A stretch of DNA of 64,000 bases, taken from the NCBI GenBank assembly GCA_015056915.1, contig SVFK01000012.1, forward strand, positions 1-64,000, in the 5' to 3' direction. Shown here in pieces: positions 55,146 to 63,237 of this stretch. The stretch is from Lachnospiraceae bacterium (GTDB taxonomy: Bacteria; Bacillota; Clostridia; Lachnospirales; Lachnospiraceae). The first letter of the stretch is position 1; every line of letters begins with the position of its first letter. The notes beneath the pieces were generated by a model. That model was given only the letters and a program-made list of their open reading frames with translations, did no database searches and was not told where the DNA came from. The translations under genes were made by a program, and so were the position numbers.

Positions 55146-56417
55146 TTAATTGTCTCTTAATTTTTCGTTCATTTTGGTAAATTTCATAAAATCCCATGCC
55201 CGATACAGGTAACTTGCATGATATCTGATACATTCTTCAATATCCAGATATTTACTACCGGCATAGGTAGTTATTTTATACTTTTTGTCCTTTAGTCTCT
55301 CCTGCAATCCCAAGGCTTTTTCAACGCCGGGATACACAGGTAATTCTGTACCTGACTCTTCCTCTATCAGAAGTCTGCATTCTTCTGTATTCATTTGCAC
55401 CGGTGGTATTTCAAGTATTCGGGCAAGCTGTTCAACGACATATGATATAATCGGTTCATTCCATTCATTAAGATTCCTACACAAACATTCTTTTTGATGT
55501 TGTTCGATAAACGCTCCCAGTTTGATGTCTGCATGTACCTCCAATTCCTTAAACCGTCTGACTTCCTCGGCAAAATGATCGGCAACATCCTCTGCTTTAA
55601 AGTACTGCACATCCAGTAGCTTCTTTATGGCTTCCTCTAACTCTATTCCCTGTAAACACAGCTTCTCTATTTCCCGGTCTGTTTTATGAAAAGCATTGGT
55701 CTCATAATCCATGCTCTTCAACTCAAAGTCTCCCAACTCCACAAACACACCCAGCATATAACGACTTACCGCATCCCTGTTCCTTTCATATTGTGGAAAA
55801 TAACCTCCGAAACCATAGTCAGCAACTGAGATCATCTTACAATCCTGCTTAAGTGCCTCTCTTTCCAGCTTTTTTGAAGAGTATCTTTTCTTTTCACAAT
55901 CAGAATATACATATACATCGCACAATCTTCCCAAATGCCTTTGCTCCTGCATTCGATTCCTGTAAGGCGCTTTAATATCACTTTCTGCAAAATATACTAC
56001 ACTGTACTCCTCTGCTATCTTCTTACAATTACGAAGCAGCAGTGCAACTTGCTTTAACAAATGCGTTCCCATGCAAACCAACAGCTTCTTCTCAAAAAGT
56101 AGTGCCTCCACACATTCCGCACTAATATAGTCCCTGTATTCACACTTTCCTGCGTGCTCTAATCTATTCTGTAATTGACCAAAATTTGCTTTATCACATA
56201 TCACAATCAACTCTTCTGTCAACTGCATTTCTTTAAACAAAAAAGCCTGCGTATTCCATTCACTAAACGACTGCATTTCTATGTCGTTTCTGTCATCAAC
56301 CATGATACCTTTGATGTTTAACTTTTGATTATAAGAATGTAAGAATTCTCTATTCTCATCAACATTTCCATATAAAACAATTCCGCGTTCCTTAATATCA
56401 CCAATTGTTTTGTTCAT
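55146..56417 (-). CDS. WcbI-like protein, type 1 (altered motif), second copy
   Basis: The 423-residue protein parallels the copy at 49206: GIVLYGNVDEN, then KKLLVCMGTHLLKQ with GTH (117-119) where GNCQ is expected, SVADYGFGGYFPQYERNRD, LCRNLNEWNEPI and a C-terminal YPGVEKALGLQERLKDKKY. Loss of the cysteine in both type 1 copies suggests a changed or non-catalytic function. It lies 10 bp after its type 2 partner. Confidence 0.68.
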   Translation of the reverse strand: MNKTIGDIKERGIVLYGNVDENREFLHSYNQKLNIKGIMVDDRNDIEMQSFSEWNTQAFLFKEMQLTEELIVICDKANFGQLQNRLEHAGKCEYRDYISAECVEALLFEKKLLVCMGTHLLKQVALLLRNCKKIAEEYSVVYFAESDIKAPYRNRMQEQRHLGRLCDVYVYSDCEKKRYSSKKLEREALKQDCKMISVADYGFGGYFPQYERNRDAVSRYMLGVFVELGDFELKSMDYETNAFHKTDREIEKLCLQGIELEEAIKKLLDVQYFKAEDVADHFAEEVRRFKELEVHADIKLGAFIEQHQKECLCRNLNEWNEPIISYVVEQLARILEIPPVQMNTEECRLLIEEESGTELPVYPGVEKALGLQERLKDKKYKITTYAGSKYLDIEECIRYHASYLYRAWDFMKFTKMNEKLRDN

Positions 56418-56427
56418 CTTCTGCTCC

Positions 56428-57672
56428 TTACCACATCTGCATAATCGTCATCGCTTTTCGGGTGTATTCTGCAAAATGCTCTATACTTTCCCTAAAATCC
56501 ATCTGCACTACACCATTTCCGGTCAGAATCTCATATTTTGTGTTTTCATCAACAAACTCCAACCCTAAATACTTCGCCACACAGGGGTAAATAGGAACAT
56601 CCCCGCCCTGATGAATATGCAACGGAGCCTCGCTCTCCAAACGGTCTACTTCTTCAACAGAAACATTGATTACTTTTAGGAATCTTCTGACATATTCCCA
56701 AATAACACTCTTATTAGGATGCAGAAAATTTTGATGCAATTTTACCTTGGTATAATTCTCGCGAATATAATCCGCAATTTTTACATCTACATCCATTTCC
56801 GGAACATCTAACATTCTCAGCGCAACTCTCAGGCTTCTATGTAAAAATTGTGTAGAATAATAATCCGCCGAGGACAACGCCTCCACTATCTGTCCGGTAG
56901 TCTTTCCTTCTAATACCATTTTATTGATATTGAGATCAGCACGCAAATAATGTGTGTGTGAGAAATTTAAGTCCTTTTTAATCATGTAGGGATGCATGTA
57001 ATACTCATTATATACATCCACTCTTGTTTCAATCTGAGGCCAATATATCGGCATGACCAAGCTTGATACACTGATTATTCGGCAATCTGCCGGCAAATCC
57101 TCCGGCTTTATAAAAAGAGATTTGGTTCTCTCATGCATCATGGGAGCATAGACATACAAATCACACAAATTCACCAAATAATTGGTCCGTCTGTCTTTTA
57201 CAAGCACATCTTCTGATTTTGCCATTTTGTATATCGAAGCATATTCCTCAACAAATGCCGGGACTGTAATCAGAGATAAACGCAAATCCCTGATTCCGCA
57301 TCTTCCATAAAAGAAGGCAATTTTCTTTCCGGAAAATATCACCTTGGCAATACCCGACTCCACGAAATCAGCATACATTTCCAATCCGTCCTTTGCCAAC
57401 TGTAATTCAATTCCGCCAAACACCTTCGGTCCGCACACCACGATATAATCATTTTCCTGCAGGTCTTCCTTGCAATACCTTCTGACATCCAATTCACCCA
57501 GAAAAGCGGCTTCTCCCCATTCCTTTTCAAGGTTGCTGACACAATGAGAAATATTTAATTTATCCTTATGCTCTTTATAAAACTCTTCTGCGACTACGCC
57601 TGCACCAAACAGAATGATTCGTTTTGCTGACAGCTTTTCTCTCACAAGAGCCTTGATTTCTTCCTTGGTCAT
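56428..57672 (-). CDS. WcbI-like protein, type 2, second copy
   Basis: The 414-residue protein begins MTKEEIKALVREKLSAKR and has IILFGAGVVAEEFY, the WcbI start KKIAFFYGRCGIRD (GRC at 123-125) and the end GDVPIYPCVAKYLGLEFVDE. It is the same length as the copy at 50476 and very similar to it throughout. Together with the type 1 gene it forms a duplicated two-gene unit. Confidence 0.72.
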   Translation of the reverse strand: MTKEEIKALVREKLSAKRIILFGAGVVAEEFYKEHKDKLNISHCVSNLEKEWGEAAFLGELDVRRYCKEDLQENDYIVVCGPKVFGGIELQLAKDGLEMYADFVESGIAKVIFSGKKIAFFYGRCGIRDLRLSLITVPAFVEEYASIYKMAKSEDVLVKDRRTNYLVNLCDLYVYAPMMHERTKSLFIKPEDLPADCRIISVSSLVMPIYWPQIETRVDVYNEYYMHPYMIKKDLNFSHTHYLRADLNINKMVLEGKTTGQIVEALSSADYYSTQFLHRSLRVALRMLDVPEMDVDVKIADYIRENYTKVKLHQNFLHPNKSVIWEYVRRFLKVINVSVEEVDRLESEAPLHIHQGGDVPIYPCVAKYLGLEFVDENTKYEILTGNGVVQMDFRESIEHFAEYTRKAMTIMQMW

Positions 57673-57704
57673 AATGCTATTCTCACATTCTTAAATGTCG
57701 TTCT

Positions 57705-58502
57705 CTATTCGTATGACTTTCTTTTCACCATTTTACCATACTCTCCACACTTTGTGTGTAGCATATCATGGTAACGTATCATCTTATCCGATATGGAAAA
57801 GGTGTAAGCCGTCTTTCCTTCCTGCACCAGCTGCTGTAGCATATAATTGCTCAGCACCATATAGTAATTACTGTTGCGGCACTCCGGCTTGATAATGGTT
57901 CCACCCACTACAGCTATTCCTTCTGCTTCTGCATAGGTGGCACTATGCGCCACAATCACACCGTTCTCACGTATGATGTAGCTTCGTCCGGTTCCGGTTC
58001 GTATGCGCTCTGCCAGCTGTGCTGACAGGTTCTCTACAGTGTAGTGTCCGCCGATTTCCTCATCGGCACAAATCAGTTCTGCAATCTCCGTAGTGTCATT
58101 CTCCGTTGCCAACAGGACTTCTACCTCCGACTGCATAGCTCTGTAGCGATCCATGATATATATAGCTCCATAGGTTGCCCGGTAGGCTTCACATTCCTGT
58201 ACCAACTGCTTTATAATGTCACTTCTGCCGGATACCATCGCCACCGAATGCTCCTTTAACAGCTCTGCCACAGGTGCAATATTGCAGCTTGTCCTATGAC
58301 TGTATATCTGAAAGCTGTCGTAGTATTGCATCACCACCAGTATCAATTCCCGGCTGTCTGCATCCTCCTCCAACCACACCTTCATGTGCTCGGAACAGAC
58401 ACCGTAATTGGCAATATCAATATAGAGGTAAATACAATCCTGCACTTCCCTTTGAAGGTATTGCAGGATGCGCTCTTTATCCTGATGTATCGCTTCTCTC
58501 AT
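57705..58502 (-). CDS. GNAT-type acyltransferase (c)
   Basis: The 265-residue protein has an N-terminal helical/beta part and a GNAT domain: YIIRENGVIVAHSATYAEAEGIAVVGGTIIKPECRNSNYYMVLSNYML, with the V-V-G-G strand and the acyl-CoA loop. RYHDMLHTKCGEYGKM closes the fold. It overlaps the aminotransferase gene by 4 bp, so an amine made by that enzyme may be its acceptor. That substrate link is inference. Confidence 0.72.
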   Translation of the reverse strand: MREAIHQDKERILQYLQREVQDCIYLYIDIANYGVCSEHMKVWLEEDADSRELILVVMQYYDSFQIYSHRTSCNIAPVAELLKEHSVAMVSGRSDIIKQLVQECEAYRATYGAIYIMDRYRAMQSEVEVLLATENDTTEIAELICADEEIGGHYTVENLSAQLAERIRTGTGRSYIIRENGVIVAHSATYAEAEGIAVVGGTIIKPECRNSNYYMVLSNYMLQQLVQEGKTAYTFSISDKMIRYHDMLHTKCGEYGKMVKRKSYE

Positions 58503-59563
58503 AATCTCTCCCGTATCTGCACCATTGCCGCCAGCAATTCTTCATAATCCTGCCACTTCACATTTCCCAAATGACCGATTCGAATCACTGTATCAGCAAG
58601 GCTTCCGCCATTGGGCGTTACGATTAGTCCATATTCTTCCTTCAATGCCTCATACATTTCCCTGGCATGCGGCTTCAGCAGCACCGGTGTCAAAGCATTG
58701 GATAAAGGATAAGCAGGAATTGTAAATCCCTTTTGCTGCAGCTGTTCCCTGAATCGTTCTGCAAGGCTCTGCATCTCTTTGTTCATCTGCAATATACCTT
58801 GGCTCTGTATCTGCTTTAATCTGTGATGCAGCTCCAGTAATATACCCACAGCCGGTGTAAACGGAGTCTGTCCTCTGGTCATATTGGCAATGTGCTCTTT
58901 AAAATCAAGATACAGGGAACCGGAGTCCGTCTTGAGCACCCGCTCCTCATACATTCTTGCACTTATCACCGCCATGGATATTCCGGGGGATAAGGCCAGT
59001 GCCTTCTGGGAGCTTAGAATCAGCACATCCACATTGTATTTCTCAAAATCAATCTCATCTGCCCCATAAGCACTGATGGCATCCACAATCAGGTACATAT
59101 GATTTCTTTGACAAAACTCTGACAACATAGCGATGTCATATAATTGTCCGGCGGAAGTCTCGTGGAGATTCACCAGCAGGGCGCTGTAGCCTTGTCCGTC
59201 TGCTTCAGCCATTCTTTTTGCCGTTAAGGTATCTCCGAATGGCAGCTTAATCTCGTCATAGGGAATACGGTGTATTCTGCAAATATCACTGAATCTTTGA
59301 CCGAAGCTTCCTCCGTTTATAATCAATAGCTTGTCTGCTTCCGTAAAACAATTTATCACTGCGGCTTCCATTGCTCCGGTGCCCGATGCCGTCAAAAAGA
59401 CGGTTTTAGCCTCTGTGGGTGCACCGACACTCTCTTTCAGCAGCCTTTCATTCTCCAGCATTATCTCGGAGAATTCCGGGGTCCTGAAATAGGGAAGCTG
59501 CCTGCCGGATATCTCCAACGTCTCCGGGAACATTTCAACCGGTCCTACCGTAAATAATTTCAT
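58499..59563 (-). CDS. Class V aminotransferase (2-aminoethylphosphonate/alanine-glyoxylate type)
   Basis: The 354-residue PLP enzyme has FTVGPVEMFPETLEISG, LTASGTGAMEAAV, LLVNLHETSAGQLYD (H-x-E-T motif), IVDAISAYGADEIDF and the PLP lysine in SSQKALAL (Lys187). This matches 2-aminoethylphosphonate:pyruvate transaminases and relatives. It overlaps the nucleotidyltransferase gene by 4 bp. In PntC the same two activities are fused and make CMP-2-aminoethylphosphonate. PEP mutase and phosphonopyruvate decarboxylase are not in the window, so the substrate remains open. Confidence 0.78.
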   Translation of the reverse strand: MKLFTVGPVEMFPETLEISGRQLPYFRTPEFSEIMLENERLLKESVGAPTEAKTVFLTASGTGAMEAAVINCFTEADKLLIINGGSFGQRFSDICRIHRIPYDEIKLPFGDTLTAKRMAEADGQGYSALLVNLHETSAGQLYDIAMLSEFCQRNHMYLIVDAISAYGADEIDFEKYNVDVLILSSQKALALSPGISMAVISARMYEERVLKTDSGSLYLDFKEHIANMTRGQTPFTPAVGILLELHHRLKQIQSQGILQMNKEMQSLAERFREQLQQKGFTIPAYPLSNALTPVLLKPHAREMYEALKEEYGLIVTPNGGSLADTVIRIGHLGNVKWQDYEELLAAMVQIRERL

Positions 59564-60282
59564 ACTTCCTGCTCTTTCTGTGTATCAATATAATTTAGGA
59601 TTCTCTCGTAGTCATCGAAATAGTCAATCTCTGACCAGAACAGACCCTCTACATCCTTGGTGTATATCTGATGCTCTTCCTTATCCGTAAAGGAATATAA
59701 GGTATTCTCCCACCATAGCTGATGCTTGGAGGTATTCACCAATTGCTCCAGTCTCTCCCGGAAAATCGGCATAAACTCCTTACTCACCTTAGCTATTCCC
59801 ACATATTCACAGCTTCTGTATTGTAAGGGCAAATCCTTGCCGTACTTCTTGATACAGCCGTTATCCGTTGTGGCAAAGAAATAGTCACCGTTGACTCTTC
59901 GTGATTTATCCACCAGCATTACTGCCTGATGTTCATCTGCCATAACCATTTGAAGAATGGCATCGGAGAAAAACACATCCGCATTCATTATGAGGCAATC
60001 TTCCATCAGCTCTTCTCTTGCAAACCACAGACTGGCAATGCTGTTGGTTACATCATAAAAAGGATTGCAATAATAGGTAACGTCATAACCCTTCAACGCT
60101 TCTCGTACCACATCCTGTTGGTAGCCTACGCACACGATTATTTCAAACCCTCTTTTTTGAAGTAAATCAACTGTCTGCCTAATCATCGGCACACCGTTAA
60201 CCGGCAATGCAGACTTCGGTATATCCTGCACCATTCTGGAAATACGTGTTCCTTTTCCTGCCGCCAATAAAATAGCTTTCAT
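59560..60282 (-). CDS. Nucleotidyltransferase, cytidylyltransferase-like (LicC/PntC type)
   Basis: The 240-residue protein has the nucleotidyltransferase start AILLAAGKGTRISRM with PKSALPVNG, NADVFFSD (metal-binding Asp) and FWSEIDYFDDY near the end, where a second Asp binds metal. The size and motifs fit the LicC-like cytidylyltransferases that activate phosphocholine or 2-aminoethylphosphonate. It is the first gene of the 29-gene leftward run, with GGGGGA before the ATG and a candidate sigma-28 promoter upstream. Confidence 0.78.
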   Translation of the reverse strand: MKAILLAAGKGTRISRMVQDIPKSALPVNGVPMIRQTVDLLQKRGFEIIVCVGYQQDVVREALKGYDVTYYCNPFYDVTNSIASLWFAREELMEDCLIMNADVFFSDAILQMVMADEHQAVMLVDKSRRVNGDYFFATTDNGCIKKYGKDLPLQYRSCEYVGIAKVSKEFMPIFRERLEQLVNTSKHQLWWENTLYSFTDKEEHQIYTKDVEGLFWSEIDYFDDYERILNYIDTQKEQEV

Positions 60283-60394
60283 CTGTTGTCCCCCAATAAA
60301 AAAAATCTACTTTCATGCCGTACCCTTTCGCGCAACACGATAAGTAGAATCTCCATTTACAGCATCCTTGCTCTCATTTCCTATATTTTAAATT

Positions 60395-60422
60395 ATATCG
60401 ACATAATCACTGGTAAACTTTA
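60395..60422 (-). promoter_or_regulatory. Candidate sigma-D/sigma-28 promoter of the 29-gene run
   Basis: The minus strand has TAAA (60419-60422), 16 bp, then GTCGATAT (60395-60402). The consensus is TAAA, 14-16 bp, GCCGATAT. The flagellin promoter in this window has the same form with 14 bp. It lies about 110 bp before the first gene. The overlapping TATAAT has no good -35 at 17 bp, so sigma-28 use is more likely than sigma-A. Confidence 0.55.
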
Positions 60423-60508
60423 GCGAATTTTGATACAATAGCTTATACATATAATAGCACATTTAGCACTGTTATCGCTACTTGTTTATAGCAAAAAGAG
60501 GAATTAGT

Positions 60509-61576
60509 ATGACGCCTATATCGATTTGTGTAATTGCCAAAAACGAAGAAAAGCACATGGACAACTTTCTGTCCGCAATCAAGAAGCATATGCGCAACTA
60601 TCCACACGAAGTTGTCATCGTAGATACCGGTTCCACCGACCGAACAGTGGATATTGCCAGAAAATACACCAGCAAGGTATTCCACTTTGAATGGATTAAT
60701 GATTTCAGCGCAGCAAGGAATTATTCCATAGAATGCGCCTCCTTCAACTGGATTCTGGTGTTGGATTGTGATGAATATCCGGTAAATATCAGGACGGAAT
60801 GCTTTGACCAGATGATAAAGCAATACCCCCGCAGTGTAGGATCCATTCAGCTTCTGAATCATTGCTGGACCAACGGTCAGGATCGTATCCTGAATGGTGA
60901 AGTCCCCCGTTTCTTTTCCAAGAAGAGGTTCCATTACGAGGATATTATTCACGAACAGCTGTGTTCCATTGACAGGCAGCCCTACGACATCATTACTCTC
61001 CCCATCACAGTGGAGCATTTTGGTTACAGTGGTTCTGCCGAAGCTCTGCAGGCCAAGGCACAACGCAATAACGAGCTATTATTCAAGGCACTGGAAGTGA
61101 CCCCGGACGACCCGTATCTCTATTTTCAAATCGGCCAGTCCTATAATCTGATCAATGATGCCGAAAATGCCTGTATTTACTTTGAGAAGGCTCTCAGCTA
61201 TGACATCAATCCCGAATACGAATATGCTCATCAGCTGATTCAGGCATATGGCTATGTATTGTTGGATTTACACCGTTATGAGGATGCTTTACACTTGGAA
61301 AGTGTCTATGACGCCTTCGGGGTGACTCCTGAATTCTCATGTCTGATGGGACTCATCTATTTAAATAATAAACAATTCATACCAGCCATGAGAGAATTCC
61401 TTAAGGCGACCACCTACCAAACTGCCGAGGTGGACGGTGCCAACACCTATACCCCTCTATACAATATGGGCTACATTAATGAGCTCTTGGGCAATAAAGA
61501 AGCAGCCATTCAATTATATGAAAGCTGCGGCAATCATGCACCCGCCTTACGGCGCCTTGCAAATCTGAAATCTTAG
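60509..61576 (+). CDS. Family 2 glycosyltransferase with C-terminal TPR domain
   Basis: The 355-residue protein has a GT2 domain (residues 1-165) with SICVIAKNEEKHMDNFL, IVDTGSTDRT, WILVLDCDEYP (DxD) and FHYEDIIHEQL. A series of tetratricopeptide-like helices (about 185-350) follows, e.g. PDDPYLYFQIGQSYNLI. This layout occurs in protein glycosyltransferases that bind polypeptide through the TPR part. ATG 60509 follows AGAGGAAT. A -10-like TATAAT at 60450-60455 lacks a good -35. It lies convergent to and about 120 bp from the flagellin gene, so flagellin is the leading candidate acceptor. Confidence 0.82.
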   Translation: MTPISICVIAKNEEKHMDNFLSAIKKHMRNYPHEVVIVDTGSTDRTVDIARKYTSKVFHFEWINDFSAARNYSIECASFNWILVLDCDEYPVNIRTECFDQMIKQYPRSVGSIQLLNHCWTNGQDRILNGEVPRFFSKKRFHYEDIIHEQLCSIDRQPYDIITLPITVEHFGYSGSAEALQAKAQRNNELLFKALEVTPDDPYLYFQIGQSYNLINDAENACIYFEKALSYDINPEYEYAHQLIQAYGYVLLDLHRYEDALHLESVYDAFGVTPEFSCLMGLIYLNNKQFIPAMREFLKATTYQTAEVDGANTYTPLYNMGYINELLGNKEAAIQLYESCGNHAPALRRLANLKS

Positions 61577-61642
61577 TGATTTCATGTAAGAAATGCCCTC
61601 CGACTACAACTGCAAATAGTGATTTTAAGAGAAAAGACAAGA

Positions 61643-61674
61643 AAAAAGGGATTGGTAAAAACCAATCCCTTTTT
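61643..61674. terminator. Bidirectional terminator between the glycosyltransferase and flagellin genes
   Basis: GGGATTGGT (61648-61656), a 4-nt loop and ACCAATCCC (61661-61669) form a perfect 9-bp stem. T runs follow on both strands (TTTTT on plus, TTTTTT on minus), so it can end both convergent transcripts. Confidence 0.88.
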
Positions 61675-61694
61675 GGTAGCATTCGCAAATTATC

Positions 61695-62522
61695 TTACTG
61701 AAGTAAGGAAAGAACGCCCTGGTTAGCCTGGTTAGCCTGAGCCAACATTGCCTGTCCTGCCTGAGCAAGGATGTTATTGTTGGAGTACTTAACCATTTCA
61801 GTAGCCATATCGGTATCACGAATCTGGCTCTCAGCTGCTGTAGTATTCTCAACTACGTTGTCCAGGTTGTTGATAGTATGCTCTAATCTGTTCTGGATAG
61901 CACCAAGGTCAGAACGCTGTGCGTTCAGAGTCTTGATTGCGTTCTTGATAGTGGTGATAGCTGCCTTAGCTGCAGTGCCATCAGCACCGGAAACATCAAG
62001 AGTTGCAGAACCTGCTAAGCCCTGGAAATCCATTGCATCGATAGAAACAGCAATCTGGTTGCCATCTGCGCCTTCTGCACCAACCTGAAGTTCAACATCA
62101 CTGAAGGTACCGTCTAACAGCATCTTCTCATTGAAGGTTGTGGTTGTAGCTACACGATCGATTTCTTCAATCAACGCATCAACTTCGGACTGGATGTAAT
62201 CACGGTCTTCAGTCTGATTGGTTCCGTTAGCTGCCTTAACTGCAAGTTCGTTCATTCTCTGAAGCATGTCGTGTACTTCGTTCAATGCACCTTCTGCAGT
62301 CTGTACACAAGAGATACCATCCTGAGCATTCAGGGAAGCCTGAGTCAGACCACGAATCTGACGTCTCATCTTCTCGGAAATAGCCAGACCTGCTGCATCA
62401 TCTGCTGCACGGTTTACTTTGTAACCGGAAGATAATTTCTCGGTTGACTTAGCCTGAGTTGTTGTGGTTAATCCTAACATTCTGTTAGAGTTCATTGCGG
62501 TTAAATTGTGTTGTACTACCAT
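61695..62522 (-). CDS. hag: Flagellin
   Basis: Flagellin polymerises into the filament. The 275-residue protein has the conserved D0/D1 N-terminus (VVQHNLTAMNSNRMLGL, LSSGYKVNRAADDAAGLAISEKMR) and C-terminus (DLGAIQNRLEHTINNLDNV, AESQIRDTDMATEMVK, ILAQAGQAMLAQANQ). The central region (about 140-195) is very short, so it lacks large D2/D3 domains. It contains several Ser/Thr residues that could be glycosylated. AAGGAGG precedes the ATG. It has its own sigma-28 promoter, a leader of about 180 nt with a CsrA-type hairpin, and a terminator. Confidence 0.97.
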   Translation of the reverse strand: MVVQHNLTAMNSNRMLGLTTTTQAKSTEKLSSGYKVNRAADDAAGLAISEKMRRQIRGLTQASLNAQDGISCVQTAEGALNEVHDMLQRMNELAVKAANGTNQTEDRDYIQSEVDALIEEIDRVATTTTFNEKMLLDGTFSDVELQVGAEGADGNQIAVSIDAMDFQGLAGSATLDVSGADGTAAKAAITTIKNAIKTLNAQRSDLGAIQNRLEHTINNLDNVVENTTAAESQIRDTDMATEMVKYSNNNILAQAGQAMLAQANQANQGVLSLLQ

Positions 62523-62529
62523 AAGTTTT

Positions 62530-62568
62530 CCTCCTTGAATTTAAATGATAAAGTCGCGTCCTTGCGAC
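62530..62568 (-). promoter_or_regulatory. Candidate CsrA-binding sites in the flagellin leader
   Basis: In the mRNA (minus strand) GTCGC-AAGGAC-GCGAC forms a 5-bp hairpin (62553-62568) with GGA in the loop, the CsrA target form. A second GGA lies in AAGGAGG, the ribosome binding site (62530-62536). Two sites, one over the ribosome binding site, match the CsrA/FliW control of flagellin known in Bacillus subtilis. A larger imperfect stem (CCGGAG/CTCCGG within TCGCAC/GTGCGA) lies further upstream in the leader. Confidence 0.6.
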
Positions 62569-62708
62569 ACATTAGTTGCTTGGCAATGTCAGTTAAAAGT
62601 TCGCACCGCTTTCGACCTTCACTGCCGGAGTCTTCATTCCCTCCGGTGTGCGATTCCGTCGGTCTTGAAGATTATTGAAAGCAATTTGTTTTGCTTTACT
62701 TGTAATAT

Positions 62709-62735
62709 ATATCGGAGCGTTTTGGGGAAACTTAA
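62709..62735 (-). promoter_or_regulatory. Sigma-D/sigma-28 promoter of flagellin
   Basis: The minus strand has TTAAG (62731-62735) and CCGATAT (62709-62715) separated by 15 bp. This fits the flagellar sigma factor consensus (TAAA / GCCGATAT). Transcription would start about 180 bases before the flagellin ATG. Confidence 0.82.
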
Positions 62736-62763
62736 CCCCTTTTTCAAAAAAATTTATATTTTT

Positions 62764-63237
62764 TTATTTTTTTGTATCATACAGCTGTGGCGGAGCATAA
62801 GAAGCATTATTTACCTTCTTATAATAGTCATATACCGCCTTGGAATTCTTGCGGTTCTGGCGTATTCCGTCCCGCTCTTTGGCAAAGTACTGTTCTATCA
62901 GCTGCTTGTTACGGCTTTCCTGAGCCTGAATGGTAACGCTCATCTCCGTAATGGTTGCAATCTGCTGCTGCAAGCCTCGTATTTCTGCGGCGTACTTACT
63001 GCGATTATTCCGGAGCTGCTCGGACAGCTTGGCATATAGAATCTCAAAACCATCATCCAATCGGCTCAGCTGCTCAATCAACCTTCCCTTTTCCTCCACC
63101 GCTTCATCAAAACCGCTCATATCGACTGTTTCGGCGAGAAACACCTGTTCCTGACGTTTATTATATTCCTGTATTTCTGCCAATACCGCTATTTTTTGCT
63201 CCAAGCTCTCTGCAAGGATGGTCAACTGATTCTCCAT
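62764..63237 (-). CDS. FlgN-like flagellar export chaperone
   Basis: The 157-residue protein is almost entirely helical and Gln/Glu-rich (LTILAESLEQKIAVLAEIQ, EEKGRLIEQLSRLDDGFEILYAKL, YAAEIRGLQQQIATITEM), typical of the FlgN family that escorts hook-associated proteins. The basic C-terminal end (RDGIRQNRKNSKAVYDYYKKV) also fits. Its ATG overlaps the fliS stop, so it is coupled to fliS and fliD. Sequence identity in this family is low, so the name is tentative. Confidence 0.7.
   Translation of the reverse strand: MENQLTILAESLEQKIAVLAEIQEYNKRQEQVFLAETVDMSGFDEAVEEKGRLIEQLSRLDDGFEILYAKLSEQLRNNRSKYAAEIRGLQQQIATITEMSVTIQAQESRNKQLIEQYFAKERDGIRQNRKNSKAVYDYYKKVNNASYAPPQLYDTKK

Noticed and set aside
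33541..60282. Polyketide or nonribosomal peptide cluster
   Set aside because: Despite carriers, ligases, FkbH and reductases, there is no ketosynthase, acyltransferase module, condensation domain or thioesterase. The WcbI and GNAT content points to glycan acylation instead.
60443..61063. Leftward 206-codon open frame
   Set aside because: Antisense to the GT2-TPR gene, which has clear catalytic motifs and a good ribosome binding site.
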